From positions 1 to 34,980 of the forward strand of contig SWDP01000036.1 in assembly GCA_005116885.1 (NCBI GenBank): a stretch of 34,980 nt of DNA, given 5' to 3'. Source of the stretch: Nitrospira sp. Lineage in GTDB: Bacteria > Nitrospirota > Nitrospiria > Nitrospirales > Nitrospiraceae. The position numbers were made by a program, and so were the translations under genes. The first letter of the stretch is position 1. Each line of letters opens with the position of its first letter. The notes under the pieces were generated by a model. The model worked only from the letters and a program-made list of their open reading frames with translations. It was not told the origin of the DNA and searched no databases. This document shows positions 18,738 to 26,208 of the stretch, in pieces.

Positions 18738-19532
18738 CCAAACGATCGTGAAATGAGAGGCCGAACAATCATCACTCGTTCCATCGGTACCCTCTATGTC
18801 GTCAGTACACCGATCGGCCACCCAGACGACATCACCCTTCGAGCCCTTGCTACATTGCGCCGTGTTACAATTGTTGCATCAGAAAGCCCTCGCGTGACCC
18901 AGGCGCTCTTGGCGCATCATAAGATTGCAGCGACCGTCACCAGCTACGGCCCGATCAATCTTCATGAGAAAATACCGCTCCTTCTCCATCGGTTGATGCA
19001 GGGACAGGATGTCGCCCTGGTCTCAGATAATGGCACTCCAGTCATCTATGATCCAGGCAGCCTACTTGTGGCTGCTGCCCATCAAGCAGGAATCCCGGTC
19101 AAGGTCATCCCAGGTCCTTCTACCCTCACGGCCGCGACGGCGATCTCTGGGTTTTCCGGCGATGCCATTATCTTCGAGGGACGCCTCCCCAGAACCGTCC
19201 GTGCACTCACGCAACATCTGTCCCAACTCCAACATGAACGCAGCACCCTCGTCTTCTATGTGGAACCAAGAACCCTTGCCAGACTCCTGAACGTTCTGGC
19301 ACAGGTACTCCCCGCCAGACAGGTCACCATCGCAATAGATCTCACAACGTCTAAAGAAACCGTGTTGCGAGGGGTGCCGAGTGCGCTGCGTGATCAGATC
19401 GGACTTGTGGCAAAGGATTCTGCGGTGACAGTCGTTATCGAAGGAAGGAGGATGGGATCGCGCGCACACAAGGATACGCAGAAGGATCCTCTGCGCTACT
19501 CATCTTCGCGGCGTCGAATACGCACTCGATAG
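18717..19532 (+). CDS. RsmI-like S-adenosylmethionine methyltransferase (tetrapyrrole methylase fold), divergent
   Basis: A 271-residue protein if started at ATG 18717; ATG 18753 (259 residues) is equally possible, and neither has a clear ribosome site. The fold signature is GTLYVVSTPIGHPDDITLRA, then LVSDNGTPVIYDPG and VIPGPSTLTAATAISGFSG, in the order and spacing of RsmI, the 16S rRNA C1402 2'-O-methyltransferase. Two usual RsmI motifs are changed: the AEDTR-like segment reads ASESPRVT, and the YESPHR-like segment reads YVEPRTL. It could be a diverged RsmI or a family member with another substrate. It stands back to back with the heme operon, and its 3' end overlaps the convergent tusA-like gene by 37 bp. 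Confidence 0.75.
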   Translation: MAREGSQPNDREMRGRTIITRSIGTLYVVSTPIGHPDDITLRALATLRRVTIVASESPRVTQALLAHHKIAATVTSYGPINLHEKIPLLLHRLMQGQDVALVSDNGTPVIYDPGSLLVAAAHQAGIPVKVIPGPSTLTAATAISGFSGDAIIFEGRLPRTVRALTQHLSQLQHERSTLVFYVEPRTLARLLNVLAQVLPARQVTIAIDLTTSKETVLRGVPSALRDQIGLVAKDSAVTVVIEGRRMGSRAHKDTQKDPLRYSSSRRRIRTR

Positions 19533-19783
19533 AATTCTTGAAGCCGATCTTGTGAAAGGACCGTGTGCCCCTCATTGCTGACGCTCAGGGGGACATTTCG
19601 AATGGGGTCACCATCGTCCAAGAGCACTGAAAGAATCTGCCCTTGCTCCATCGCTTCGAGCTTCAACTTGGTTTTGACAAAGTTATAGGGGCAAATCACT
19701 CCCCGTAAATCCAACTCGGTATCTGGCTCGCGAGTCACTGTTGTAGGGTCCTCTCCACTCACGTTTTTCTCCTTCTCGTTCAT
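19496..19783 (-). CDS. TusA-like sulfurtransferase family protein
   Basis: A 95-residue protein. LDLRGVICPYNFVKTKLKLEAM (split here as LDLRGVICPYN and FVKTKLKLEAM) is the TusA/SirA signature with the persulfide Cys at 31. The usual CPxP motif reads CPYN, as in the branch of the family that carries CPxN. LSVLLDDGDPIRNVPLSV gives the following strand-helix part. These proteins relay sulfur for tRNA thiolation, molybdenum cofactor or dissimilatory sulfur metabolism. The N-terminal 20 residues are polar and variable. It is single on the minus strand, and its 3' end is inside the rsmI-like gene. Confidence 0.85.
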   Translation of the reverse strand: MNEKEKNVSGEDPTTVTREPDTELDLRGVICPYNFVKTKLKLEAMEQGQILSVLLDDGDPIRNVPLSVSNEGHTVLSQDRLQEFYRVRIRRREDE

Positions 19784-19876
19784 CTTGGCAATTCACCGCA
19801 CGAGTCCGCTGCCAGTCCCAGCAAGGAGTCGGCATCCCCGAAACCACGGTACCGGATATCACCACACAGTGAGCAC

Positions 19877-19907
19877 AAAAAAAGGGGCAGCGTCTTGCTG
19901 CCCCTTT
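19877..19907 (-). terminator. Intrinsic terminator of the secreted-protein gene
   Basis: An 11-bp perfect stem, AAAGGGGCAGC (19881-19891) with GCTGCCCCTTT (19897-19907), and a 5-base loop. Read on the minus strand the stem is followed by a run of seven T, and it begins 33 bp after the stop of the gene at 19,940. A weaker T3 on the plus side gives little termination in the other direction. Confidence 0.9.
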
Positions 19908-19939
19908 ATTCTGCTAGACGCTTGCGAATGTGTCTCGAA

Positions 19940-20683
19940 CTAGTTCAGGCCCTTGACCAAGTTTGGCTTGGTGTAGTCCGTTCCGTAGTCTGACTTCGTT
20001 CCGGTTGCGGCATTGCCCCATCCTGGCTGAGGCTCGCACTGCCAGCAAGGAGCGGAACCCGTAAATTCACCAATCGAGCTGGTGATACCAGAATCGATCT
20101 TGCCCGGAAGCACAGAGCCACCAATGCCACCGGTGGTAGAACCACTGTTCGTTTCGATCCCACGCTCGCTCCTAGGGTCCGGGTGTTGTCCAAGTCCGCC
20201 GAAACCAGCAAGCTTCTCATTGCCACGAATGACGATAACCTCACGGACAATTTTACGACCTGTGCCGAATGGCTGGCTCGCACTTGTTTCCTCAATTGCC
20301 TGAATAGCCACGTCGTCACCAGACATTAAAACACGAAGCTGATCGTAATTAGTCTTGTCATCAAAATATACCGTATGGTAGTTCATTGCGCCACCACCTG
20401 CACGTCCCTCATCGTGAGAGCTTCCACCCATCTCAAGCCACATTTTTTTGGCCGTCAGATCGAATCCAATCACACGACCAAACATGCTTTCGTTCTGCGA
20501 CAACCGGTCGAGAAACTGGGTTCGATCGTAGGTGTTCACGCGAGGACTCGTCCCGGACACATCGCCAACCCCTTCGCCCACACCCATGCCGGATTGGTTA
20601 GATTGCAATCGTTCTTGAGCGATTGCCATACTTGCGGCGCCGACAAAAATAATTGCCGCCCCCAGTGCCAACACGTTACGCAT
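19940..20683 (-). CDS. Secreted protein of unknown function
   Basis: I do not recognise a family. Starting at ATG 20683, which follows GAGGAGG by 6 bases, the product has 247 residues. It opens with a clear signal peptide: Met-Arg, then LALGAAIIFVGAASMAIA and a likely cut at AQ. A longer reading to 20,740 lacks this site and spoils the signal. The mature part is Gly/Ser rich with a central segment (about 70-140) of alternating hydrophobic residues that looks beta-rich. Near the C-terminus APCWQCEPQPGW has a CxxC pair, suggesting a disulfide or metal site. It is monocistronic, with a strong promoter and a terminator, so it is probably well expressed. Confidence 0.8.
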   Translation of the reverse strand: MRNVLALGAAIIFVGAASMAIAQERLQSNQSGMGVGEGVGDVSGTSPRVNTYDRTQFLDRLSQNESMFGRVIGFDLTAKKMWLEMGGSSHDEGRAGGGAMNYHTVYFDDKTNYDQLRVLMSGDDVAIQAIEETSASQPFGTGRKIVREVIVIRGNEKLAGFGGLGQHPDPRSERGIETNSGSTTGGIGGSVLPGKIDSGITSSIGEFTGSAPCWQCEPQPGWGNAATGTKSDYGTDYTKPNLVKGLN

Positions 20684-20794
20684 GTGCTGCCTCCTCGGTA
20701 AGATTGAGAGAATGAAAGAATGTAGTGCCGTGGCCGACACGAAGATGAGACGATCTATATCTATGAGATTTTTTCATCACCCTGATGCCCGCGA

Positions 20795-20823
20795 ACTATA
20801 GGCTACCCATTTTCACAAGTCAA
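20795..20823 (-). promoter_or_regulatory. Strong sigma-70 type promoter of the secreted-protein gene
   Basis: On the minus strand TTGACT (20823-20818), a 17-bp spacer and TATAGT (20800-20795). Transcription from about 20,788 gives a leader of some 105 bases before ATG 20683. Confidence 0.75.
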
Positions 20824-20927
20824 CTGATCTTCTACAGAATCTGATGTCATTCCGCGCTCTGCATCATCCGATTATCGTCCAACTCCGATACACATTCCTA
20901 CCATACCAACCACACACTGCGAACCGA

Positions 20928-21014
20928 TGGTGCCCAGAGGGAGGGTCGAACTCCCACTCTCTTGCGAGAACCGGATTTTGAGTCCGGCGCGTCTGCCAGT
21001 TCCGCCATCCGGGC
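20928..21014 (-). tRNA. tRNA-Leu (anticodon CAA)
   Basis: Read on the minus strand the gene begins GCCCGGA, which pairs with TCTGGGC at the 3' end, followed by the discriminator A and an encoded CCA (20928-20930). The anticodon stem CCGGA/TCCGG closes the loop CTCAAAA, so the anticodon is CAA, reading UUG. A long variable arm and the GTTCGACCC T-arm fit a class II leucine tRNA. Confidence 0.96.
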
Positions 21015-21034
21015 ATACACGTTACAGTCGAATC

Positions 21035-21063
21035 TTCTTAGCACGAAGCCATAGGCGGGTCAA
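21035..21063 (-). promoter_or_regulatory. Probable promoter of tRNA-Leu
   Basis: On the minus strand TTGACC (21063-21058), a 17-bp spacer and TAAGAA (21040-21035) lie 21 bp upstream of the mature tRNA 5' end. Confidence 0.6.
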
Positions 21064-21156
21064 TCTGCGCCCTCTTTATATTCGCACGACAGCAGTGTTA
21101 CAATTCTTCTCCAATACTACTCATCTCATAACTGCACTCGGAAGGAATCTCAAATT

Positions 21157-21435
21157 ATGGCAGACGTTCAATGCGTCACGTGTGGGCAAGTAGGAGAAAC
21201 GATCACCGACCCTCTTTTCATGGGAAAGCTTGAATCCGAGATCAAATCCAAAGTCTGCAAGCCCTGCTGGAAGAAATGGGAAGGCATGCGGGTGATGGTC
21301 ATCAACGAGTATCAGGTCAATCTGGGGGAAGAAAGTGGCAGAGACCTCGTGAAGAAGCAGATGAAGGCCTTTCTCAAACTTGGAGAGCAAACGGATACCG
21401 GGAAACTCGATCAGAACTATCGCCCGCCCGCCTAA
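21157..21435 (+). CDS. YggX-like Fe(II)-trafficking family protein with added zinc-ribbon-type cysteines
   Basis: A 92-residue protein. The C-terminal two thirds resemble YggX: a Trp-containing helix CWKKWEGMRVMVINEY, then VNLGEESGRDLVKKQMKAFL, matching the YggX pattern of a WxxW-like helix, MLINE and a final EQEMVNFL-like helix. YggX proteins protect iron-sulfur clusters and influence labile iron. Unlike the single-Cys YggX of Gammaproteobacteria, this one has Cys6-x2-Cys9 and Cys34-x2-Cys37, four ligands suited to zinc or iron. GGAAGGA precedes the ATG. It lies alone between the tRNA and the DUF151 pair. The family assignment rests on motif similarity only. Confidence 0.62.
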   Translation: MADVQCVTCGQVGETITDPLFMGKLESEIKSKVCKPCWKKWEGMRVMVINEYQVNLGEESGRDLVKKQMKAFLKLGEQTDTGKLDQNYRPPA

Positions 21436-21527
21436 GCCCGAACGGTTTTGCGTGGGCAAGAGAACTTCCGACTAGGCTTGTATTGGCGAGTCGTCTCTGA
21501 ATTTCTCCTGCGATCTCGCAGGCTTCG

Positions 21528-21561
21528 TTGACAGGCCGACTTATGAAATGCTAGATTTCAT
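21528..21561 (+). promoter_or_regulatory. Probable promoter with overlapping inverted repeat upstream of the DUF151 pair
   Basis: TTGACA (21528-21533), an 18-bp spacer and TAGATT (21552-21557). An inverted repeat ATGAAAT (21543-21549) / ATTTCAT (21555-21561) overlaps the -10 and could bind a regulator. The leader to ATG 21637 is about 73 bases. Confidence 0.6.
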
Positions 21562-21636
21562 CGGTTTCGATCCATCCATGATAATCGACATCTCCTCACA
21601 ACTCGTTACGGAGAGAGACGGGGTAAGGGCTGGTTC

Positions 21637-22092
21637 ATGATTACACAGATGCATGTTAAAGGGTTGATGTTCGACCCCTATAATAACGCCTACATCGTGG
21701 TGCTACGTGACGAAGAGCAGTCCGACATGCTCCCCATTTGGGTCGGTAAGTCAGAGGCCGGTGCAATCAGCATGTCGCTGGAAAATGTGACACCTCCCCG
21801 ACCGATGACACACGACTTCATGAAGTCATTCCTTGATGCCTTCAATGCAAAAGTCATCAGCGTGGTCATTACAGACCTGTCAGAGCATACCTATTTTTCG
21901 AAAATCCACCTGATGTATGAAGACTCAGAATACACGGTCGACGCCAGGCCTAGCGATGCGATTGCACTAGCACTCCGGAGCAATGCGCCGGTGTTTGCGA
22001 ATAATTCCGTCATCACCAAACAGAGTTCCGAAGAGCTTGAACAGTGGCTGGAAAATCTCAAACCGGAAGATTTTGGAAAACTAGACTCCTGA
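21637..22092 (+). CDS. Bifunctional nuclease (DUF151) family protein, copy 1
   Basis: A 151-residue protein. The BFN/DUF151 domain fills residues 1-140: VVLRDEEQSDMLPIWVGKSEAGAI, then RPMTHDFMKSFLDAF, VVITDL and [13 protein letters not shown], the most conserved family motif. The plant and Mycobacterium members have been reported to have RNase and DNase activity; the physiological role in bacteria is poorly known. The C-terminus ends in the acidic LENLKPEDFGKLD. A second paralogue follows after 17 bp, with rplM-rpsI behind it, so the four genes may form one transcript. Confidence 0.88.
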   Translation: MITQMHVKGLMFDPYNNAYIVVLRDEEQSDMLPIWVGKSEAGAISMSLENVTPPRPMTHDFMKSFLDAFNAKVISVVITDLSEHTYFSKIHLMYEDSEYTVDARPSDAIALALRSNAPVFANNSVITKQSSEELEQWLENLKPEDFGKLDS

Positions 22093-22109
22093 GTCCGCAC
22101 GACAGAATT

Positions 22110-22607
22110 ATGAATACCGTCGATCAACCCAACGAACAAAGCTTAGTAGAATACCGGGTGGATCGTATCCTGGAAGAGGCCAACACCGATACGAGGATTG
22201 TCGTCTTAGCACGTCAGGACGGCGTCCTTGACACATTTCCTATTTGGGTCGGAGCGGCAGAAGGTAATGCCATTAAATTAGCGCTCGATACCATGATCAC
22301 ACCACGGCCCATGAGCCATGATTTGATCAAGAGTTTTGCTGAACACTTGAATATCACGATCCAACGTGTCGTCATTACGGACGTCAAGAGCAGTACGTAC
22401 TATGCGACAGTGCATGTCGCGAACAAAGGCCTGGAGCGGACCATCGATTCCAGACCCAGCGATGCGATTGCATTGGCTCTTCGGGCGCCTTGCCCGATTT
22501 ACATTACCCAAGACGTGTTGAAGCGGAGGAGTACGACGAATCTCGACGCCTGGCTGGCAAAGCTGGAGTCGAAAGATATCGGCGCGCCGGAAGTGCAAGA
22601 AACCTAA
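22110..22607 (+). CDS. Bifunctional nuclease (DUF151) family protein, copy 2
   Basis: Starting at ATG 22110 the protein has 165 residues. A longer frame reaching back to 22,044 lies inside copy 1 and is not needed. It repeats the family motifs: [49 protein letters not shown] and [19 protein letters not shown]. It shares the same fold and motif order as copy 1 but clearly differs in sequence, so the duplication is old and both are probably functional. It ends 31 bp before rplM, which has its own strong ribosome site. Confidence 0.87.
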   Translation: MNTVDQPNEQSLVEYRVDRILEEANTDTRIVVLARQDGVLDTFPIWVGAAEGNAIKLALDTMITPRPMSHDLIKSFAEHLNITIQRVVITDVKSSTYYATVHVANKGLERTIDSRPSDAIALALRAPCPIYITQDVLKRRSTTNLDAWLAKLESKDIGAPEVQET

Positions 22608-22638
22608 GTCACTCGATCGTGAAAGAACGGAGAGAATA

Positions 22639-23067
22639 ATGTTGAGCTACATGCAAAAACCGTTAGACGTGCAGGAAAAGTGGTACCTCGTGGATGCGGA
22701 GGGAAAAACGCTGGGCCGATTAGCAGCCCGCGTCGCCGGAATGTTGCGCGGTAAACACCGGCCGACTTTTACTCCCCATGTGGACATGGGTGACCATATC
22801 GTCATCGTGAATGCGGAGAAGATTCATCTGACCGGCAACAAAATGGTCGCGAAACTCTATCGCCGCCATAGCGGCTTTCCTGGTGGACTTAAAACTGCCA
22901 CCGCGCAGCACGTCTTCCGGAAGGATCCGACAGAACTCTTGACTAAAGCGATCGAAGGGATGCTTCCCAAAAACCCGCTGGGGAATCATATGGCGAAGAA
23001 GCTCCGCGTCTACGTCGGTCCCACTCATCCGCATCAGGCGCAACAGCCGGAACCCATTACCCTGTAG
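22639..23067 (+). CDS. rplM: 50S ribosomal protein L13
   Basis: A 142-residue full-length L13. [48 protein letters not shown] and [18 protein letters not shown] are the family landmarks in order. ATG 22639 follows GGAGAG at 6 bases. It is an early-assembly protein of the large subunit and is paired with rpsI, as in nearly all bacteria. Confidence 0.98.
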   Translation: MLSYMQKPLDVQEKWYLVDAEGKTLGRLAARVAGMLRGKHRPTFTPHVDMGDHIVIVNAEKIHLTGNKMVAKLYRRHSGFPGGLKTATAQHVFRKDPTELLTKAIEGMLPKNPLGNHMAKKLRVYVGPTHPHQAQQPEPITL

Positions 23068-23100
23068 ACACCACACAGACGAAGAAGGAGATATCTAAGC

Positions 23101-23493
23101 ATGGCAGTAGCAACTCAATATGCAACCGGACGACGAAAGTGCGCCATTGCGAGAGCCTGGGTCACGGGGAGGGCGGGCGATATCACGATCAATGAACAAC
23201 CGATCGAGAAGGCATTCCCGAGGCTGACCCTGCGGCAGATTATTCAGTTCCCGCTCGAAATTGGCGGTGTCATGGGGCAGTACTCGATCAAGGCCACGGT
23301 GCAAGGCGGCGGGCAGGTCGGCCAAGCCGGCGCCCTGCGTCATGCCATTGCCCGCGCGTTGGTGGAGCTCAACCAACCCCTGCGTACACCCCTCAAGAAG
23401 GAAGGCTTGCTGACCCGTGACTCGCGTGTCAAAGAGCGGAAAAAGTACGGACAGAAGGGTGCGAGAAAGCGGTTCCAGTACTCAAAACGATAA
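23101..23493 (+). CDS. rpsI: 30S ribosomal protein S9
   Basis: A 130-residue full-length S9. ATGRRKCAIARAWV at the N-terminus, GGGQVGQAGALRHAIARALV in the middle and the C-terminal RKKYGQKGARKRFQYSKR tail, whose last basic residues reach the P-site tRNA. AAGGAG precedes the ATG. A strong terminator 20 bp beyond the stop closes the unit. Confidence 0.98.
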   Translation: MAVATQYATGRRKCAIARAWVTGRAGDITINEQPIEKAFPRLTLRQIIQFPLEIGGVMGQYSIKATVQGGGQVGQAGALRHAIARALVELNQPLRTPLKKEGLLTRDSRVKERKKYGQKGARKRFQYSKR

Positions 23494-23512
23494 ACATCGG
23501 AGCCACAGTCAG

Positions 23513-23545
23513 AAAAAGGGAAGGCTCCACGCCTTCCCTTTTTTT
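23513..23545 (+). terminator. Intrinsic terminator of rplM-rpsI
   Basis: A 13-bp perfect stem, AAAAAGGGAAGGC (23513-23525) with GCCTTCCCTTTTT (23531-23543), a 5-base loop, and seven T in a row at the 3' end. Confidence 0.95.
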
Positions 23546-23576
23546 GTGCCCGTGGCACACATGACAGGTGATACAG

Positions 23577-24650
23577 ATGAAAAAGGTACGCGTCACAATC
23601 GCAGGGGCCAGTGGATATGCCGGAGCAGAACTCGTTCGCCTGGCAGCCCTCCACCCGCACTTCGATCTCCACGCTGTCACATCAGAGAAATCCGCCGGGG
23701 TTCCCGTGGCAACGGTCTTCCCGAGTCTGGCCGGCCTCGTCTCTCTCTCTTTTCAAGCGCTCTCACCCGAAGCCTTGGCAGAACAGGCAGATGCGGTCTT
23801 CTTAGCCCTTCCCCATACTAAATCGTTAGAGCCGGTTTCCGCCTGTCTCAAAACCGGCAAACTGGTGGTGGACCTCAGCGCCGATTACCGGCTCAAGGAT
23901 ACTGCTGTTTATGAACAATGGTATAAAACACCGCATGCCTACCCGGACTTGCTGAAGGATGCCGTCTACGGACTTCCGGAATTACATCGTGCTGCCATTG
24001 CCAAGGCGAGACTCGTCGCGTCACCCGGCTGTTACCCAACGGCAGCGGTTCTACAATTGGCGCCATTGTTCGCCAGGAATCTTGTACAACCGCACACCGT
24101 CGTCATCGATGCGAAGTCCGGCGTGTCTGGAGCTGGGCGAAGCCCAGCGCTCCCCTACCATTTCCCTGAAGCCCATGAATCCTTAGAGCCCTACAAAATC
24201 GGAGGGCACCGCCACATTCCTGAAATTGAACAAGAACTCGGGGGGTTGCTTCAACGAGCCTCTCACCCATCGGACACAGTGGCCGCACAGCCGATCGTGA
24301 CATTCACCCCGCACCTCGTCCCGATGAACCGTGGCATCTTGAGCACCGCCTACTGCAAACTGAAGAGTCCAATGTCCCTGCCGGACCTGCGCGCGTTGTA
24401 TCGAGACTTTTACAAAGGTGAGCGGTTCGTCAGGGTCCAGGAAGAGACCGTTCCGAATCCGCGCTACATCAAGGGCTCTAACTATTGCGACATCGGCGTC
24501 TACCTCGATTCCCGCTCAGGATCGGTCATTACGGTGGCGGCGCTGGATAATTTAGTGAAGGGCGCGGCAGGCCAAGCGATTCAAGCGATGAACCTCATGC
24601 TGGGATTTCCTGAGGAGACGGGTTTAACGGCTCCCGCCGCCTACCCTTAA
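23577..24650 (+). CDS. argC: N-acetyl-gamma-glutamyl-phosphate reductase
   Basis: A 357-residue enzyme for the third step of arginine synthesis. The NADP-binding VTIAGASGYAGAELVRL opens the protein, LALPHTKSLE and LSADYRL follow, and VASPGCYPTAAVLQL holds the catalytic Cys. KSGVSGAGRSP and the His-rich GGHRHIPEIEQEL complete the pattern. ATG 23577 is chosen over GTG 23568 because AGGTGA lies 5 bases before it. The stop codon directly abuts repeat element A. argJ follows after 153 bp. Confidence 0.96.
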   Translation: MKKVRVTIAGASGYAGAELVRLAALHPHFDLHAVTSEKSAGVPVATVFPSLAGLVSLSFQALSPEALAEQADAVFLALPHTKSLEPVSACLKTGKLVVDLSADYRLKDTAVYEQWYKTPHAYPDLLKDAVYGLPELHRAAIAKARLVASPGCYPTAAVLQLAPLFARNLVQPHTVVIDAKSGVSGAGRSPALPYHFPEAHESLEPYKIGGHRHIPEIEQELGGLLQRASHPSDTVAAQPIVTFTPHLVPMNRGILSTAYCKLKSPMSLPDLRALYRDFYKGERFVRVQEETVPNPRYIKGSNYCDIGVYLDSRSGSVITVAALDNLVKGAAGQAIQAMNLMLGFPEETGLTAPAAYP

Positions 24651-24777
24651 GCAGGATGCTGAAAATGTCCGCCAGCGGCGTTCTCGGCTCGTCGAAATCC
24701 TCAACGTACCCCAGAGGGTACGCTTCCGGTTTCGATTTGCTTGCGGCTTTGCTGGACAACCTTTTTGAGCATCCTGC
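24651..24777. repeat. Family-1 palindromic repeat, copy A (MITE-like)
   Basis: A 127-bp unit bounded by GCAGGATGCTGAAAA and its near-complement ending TTTTGAGCATCCTGC. Inside, GTCCGCCAGC faces GCTGGAC, and GTACCC/GGGTAC makes a central hairpin, so the whole unit can fold on itself. It starts at the base after the argC stop. It aligns along its length with the unit at 30,199-30,320. I see no clear target duplication here. Confidence 0.82.
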
Positions 24778-24803
24778 ATAGATCAATATATATTATCTCG
24801 ATC

Positions 24804-26027
24804 ATGGGCAAAAAAATAACAACTGCATCTCCGCGTCGTGGAGTCACCGCACCGCAAGGGTTCCGCGCAGCCGGCATCCATTGCGGCATCAAGAAGCCAG
24901 GCTTGCTCGACCTCGCGCTCGTCGTCTCAGAGCAGAGCGGTCCCATCGCCGGCGTCTTCACGAACAATCAGGTGGTCGCCGCGCCGGTCATCGTCGATCG
25001 CTTGCACTTACGCCAGGGAATCGGACGGGCTATTCTCGTCAACAGCGGTAATGCCAACGCCTGTACCGGCGCCAAAGGGTTAGCCGCCGCAAAGAAGACT
25101 GCCACCGTGCTTGCACGCCACATGGGAGTCCCCTCGCAACATGTGTTCATCGGGTCCACCGGCGTGATCGGTCGTGCATTACCGGTCGATCGAATCATCA
25201 AAGGCATCCCGAAGCTGGTTACTCAGCTCACCGACCGTGGAGGCCCGGATGCAGCTAGGGCCATCATGACGACCGACCTGCGCCCGAAGTCCATTGCCCT
25301 TCAGGACACCATCGGTGGTCGGTTGATTACCATCGGCGGAATGGCCAAAGGCTCTGGGATGATTCATCCCAACATGGCCACGATGCTGGCCTATTTCACC
25401 ACGGACGCATCAATCACGAAGAGCGCCCTCCAACGGGCTCTCAGCCTCGCGACCAATGAGTCATTCAACTGCATCTCAGTCGATGGAGACACAAGTACCA
25501 ACGATACTGTCCTGTGCTTGGCGAACGGTATGGCAGAGAACCGAATCATCAAAGAAGGCACGCCCGCCTTTCAGCGGTTCCTCACACTTCTGACAGAAGC
25601 CTGCCAGGCCCTCGCGCTGGCCATTTGTCGCGACGGGGAAGGTGTCACCAAGGTGGTGAACATCGAAGTGACTGGCGCAGCCACCGTGGCGCAGGCACGG
25701 CGGGTCGCCCACACCATTGCCACCTCGAACTTGGTCAAAACCGCCCTCTTCGGTGAGGATGCCAATTGGGGTCGTGTGATGGCGGCGATCGGACGAGCCG
25801 GGGTTCCGATTACTCCCTCAAAGCTAAGCCTGTCGTTCGGCGGGGTTCCGATGGTAGGAAAAGGAATGGGTCTCGGACTCGCTGCTGAAGCCCGCATCGC
25901 AAAGGTCTTTCGTCAGAAAGAATTTACGATCGCCGTGGGGTTGGGACAAGGCCGTCACAAAGCCCACATCTGGACGACGGATCTGTCGTTCGATTATGTG
26001 CGAATCAACGCCAGCTACCGATCTTAA
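24804..26027 (+). CDS. argJ: Glutamate N-acetyltransferase / amino-acid acetyltransferase
   Basis: Using ATG 24804 the protein has 407 residues and starts MGKKITTASPRRGVTAPQGF. The longer frame back to 24,741 would begin inside repeat A. VFTNNQVVAAPV and LVNSGNANACTG are N-terminal hallmarks. GMIHPNMATMLAYFTTDA holds the Thr at which the precursor self-cleaves into alpha and beta chains. SVDGDTSTNDT and DANWGRVMAAIGRAG follow. It makes N-acetylglutamate from glutamate by recycling the acetyl group from N-acetylornithine, and possibly from acetyl-CoA. Repeat copy B follows directly after the stop. Confidence 0.96.
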   Translation: MGKKITTASPRRGVTAPQGFRAAGIHCGIKKPGLLDLALVVSEQSGPIAGVFTNNQVVAAPVIVDRLHLRQGIGRAILVNSGNANACTGAKGLAAAKKTATVLARHMGVPSQHVFIGSTGVIGRALPVDRIIKGIPKLVTQLTDRGGPDAARAIMTTDLRPKSIALQDTIGGRLITIGGMAKGSGMIHPNMATMLAYFTTDASITKSALQRALSLATNESFNCISVDGDTSTNDTVLCLANGMAENRIIKEGTPAFQRFLTLLTEACQALALAICRDGEGVTKVVNIEVTGAATVAQARRVAHTIATSNLVKTALFGEDANWGRVMAAIGRAGVPITPSKLSLSFGGVPMVGKGMGLGLAAEARIAKVFRQKEFTIAVGLGQGRHKAHIWTTDLSFDYVRINASYRS

Positions 26028-26028
26028 T

Positions 26029-26194
26029 CGGATGCTGAAAAGGAGGTGGGGTAACTGGGACGATCCCCGTGCTCGCGCAACGCGCGGCTTGAGAAAGCCC
26101 TCGTTGGACGCGCGCAGTTGGGATCATCCCAGCCACCCCATAATAAAATGGATAGTCCGCTGCAGCCTTGCTGGACAGCCTTTTTGAGCATACT
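26029..26194. repeat. Family-1 repeat, copy B, carrying a nested family-2 element
   Basis: The left end CGGATGCTGAAAA and the right part TGCTGGACAGCCTTTTTGAG match the ends of family-1 copies A and C, but the middle is unrelated. The middle (26048-26139) is a family-2 structured element, so this looks like a family-1 unit whose centre was replaced or invaded. It begins 2 bp after the argJ stop. Confidence 0.7.
26048..26139. repeat. Family-2 structured repeat, copy 1
   Basis: Outer arms 26048-26067 and 26120-26139 pair at 17 of 20 positions. Between them lies a 52-base centre containing the 47-base conserved core 26070-26116, from TGCTCGCGCAACGCGCGG to GACGCGCGCA. Inner pairs GGCTT/AAGCC close a small loop. 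Two further copies with unrelated arms are at 27,345 and 27,467. Confidence 0.78.
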
Positions 26195-26208
26195 TCCAGG
26201 AAAGCGCC

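Noticed and set aside
21508-21523. CCTGCGATCTCGCAGG palindrome as a terminator of the YggX-like gene
   Set aside because: The loop would be only 4 bases with a 6-bp stem, no T-run follows on either strand, and it lies just before a promoter. Left unassigned.
24741-24803. Upstream extension of argJ by 21 codons
   Set aside because: It would begin inside repeat A and adds residues without similarity to ArgJ; ATG 24804 matches the family N-terminus.
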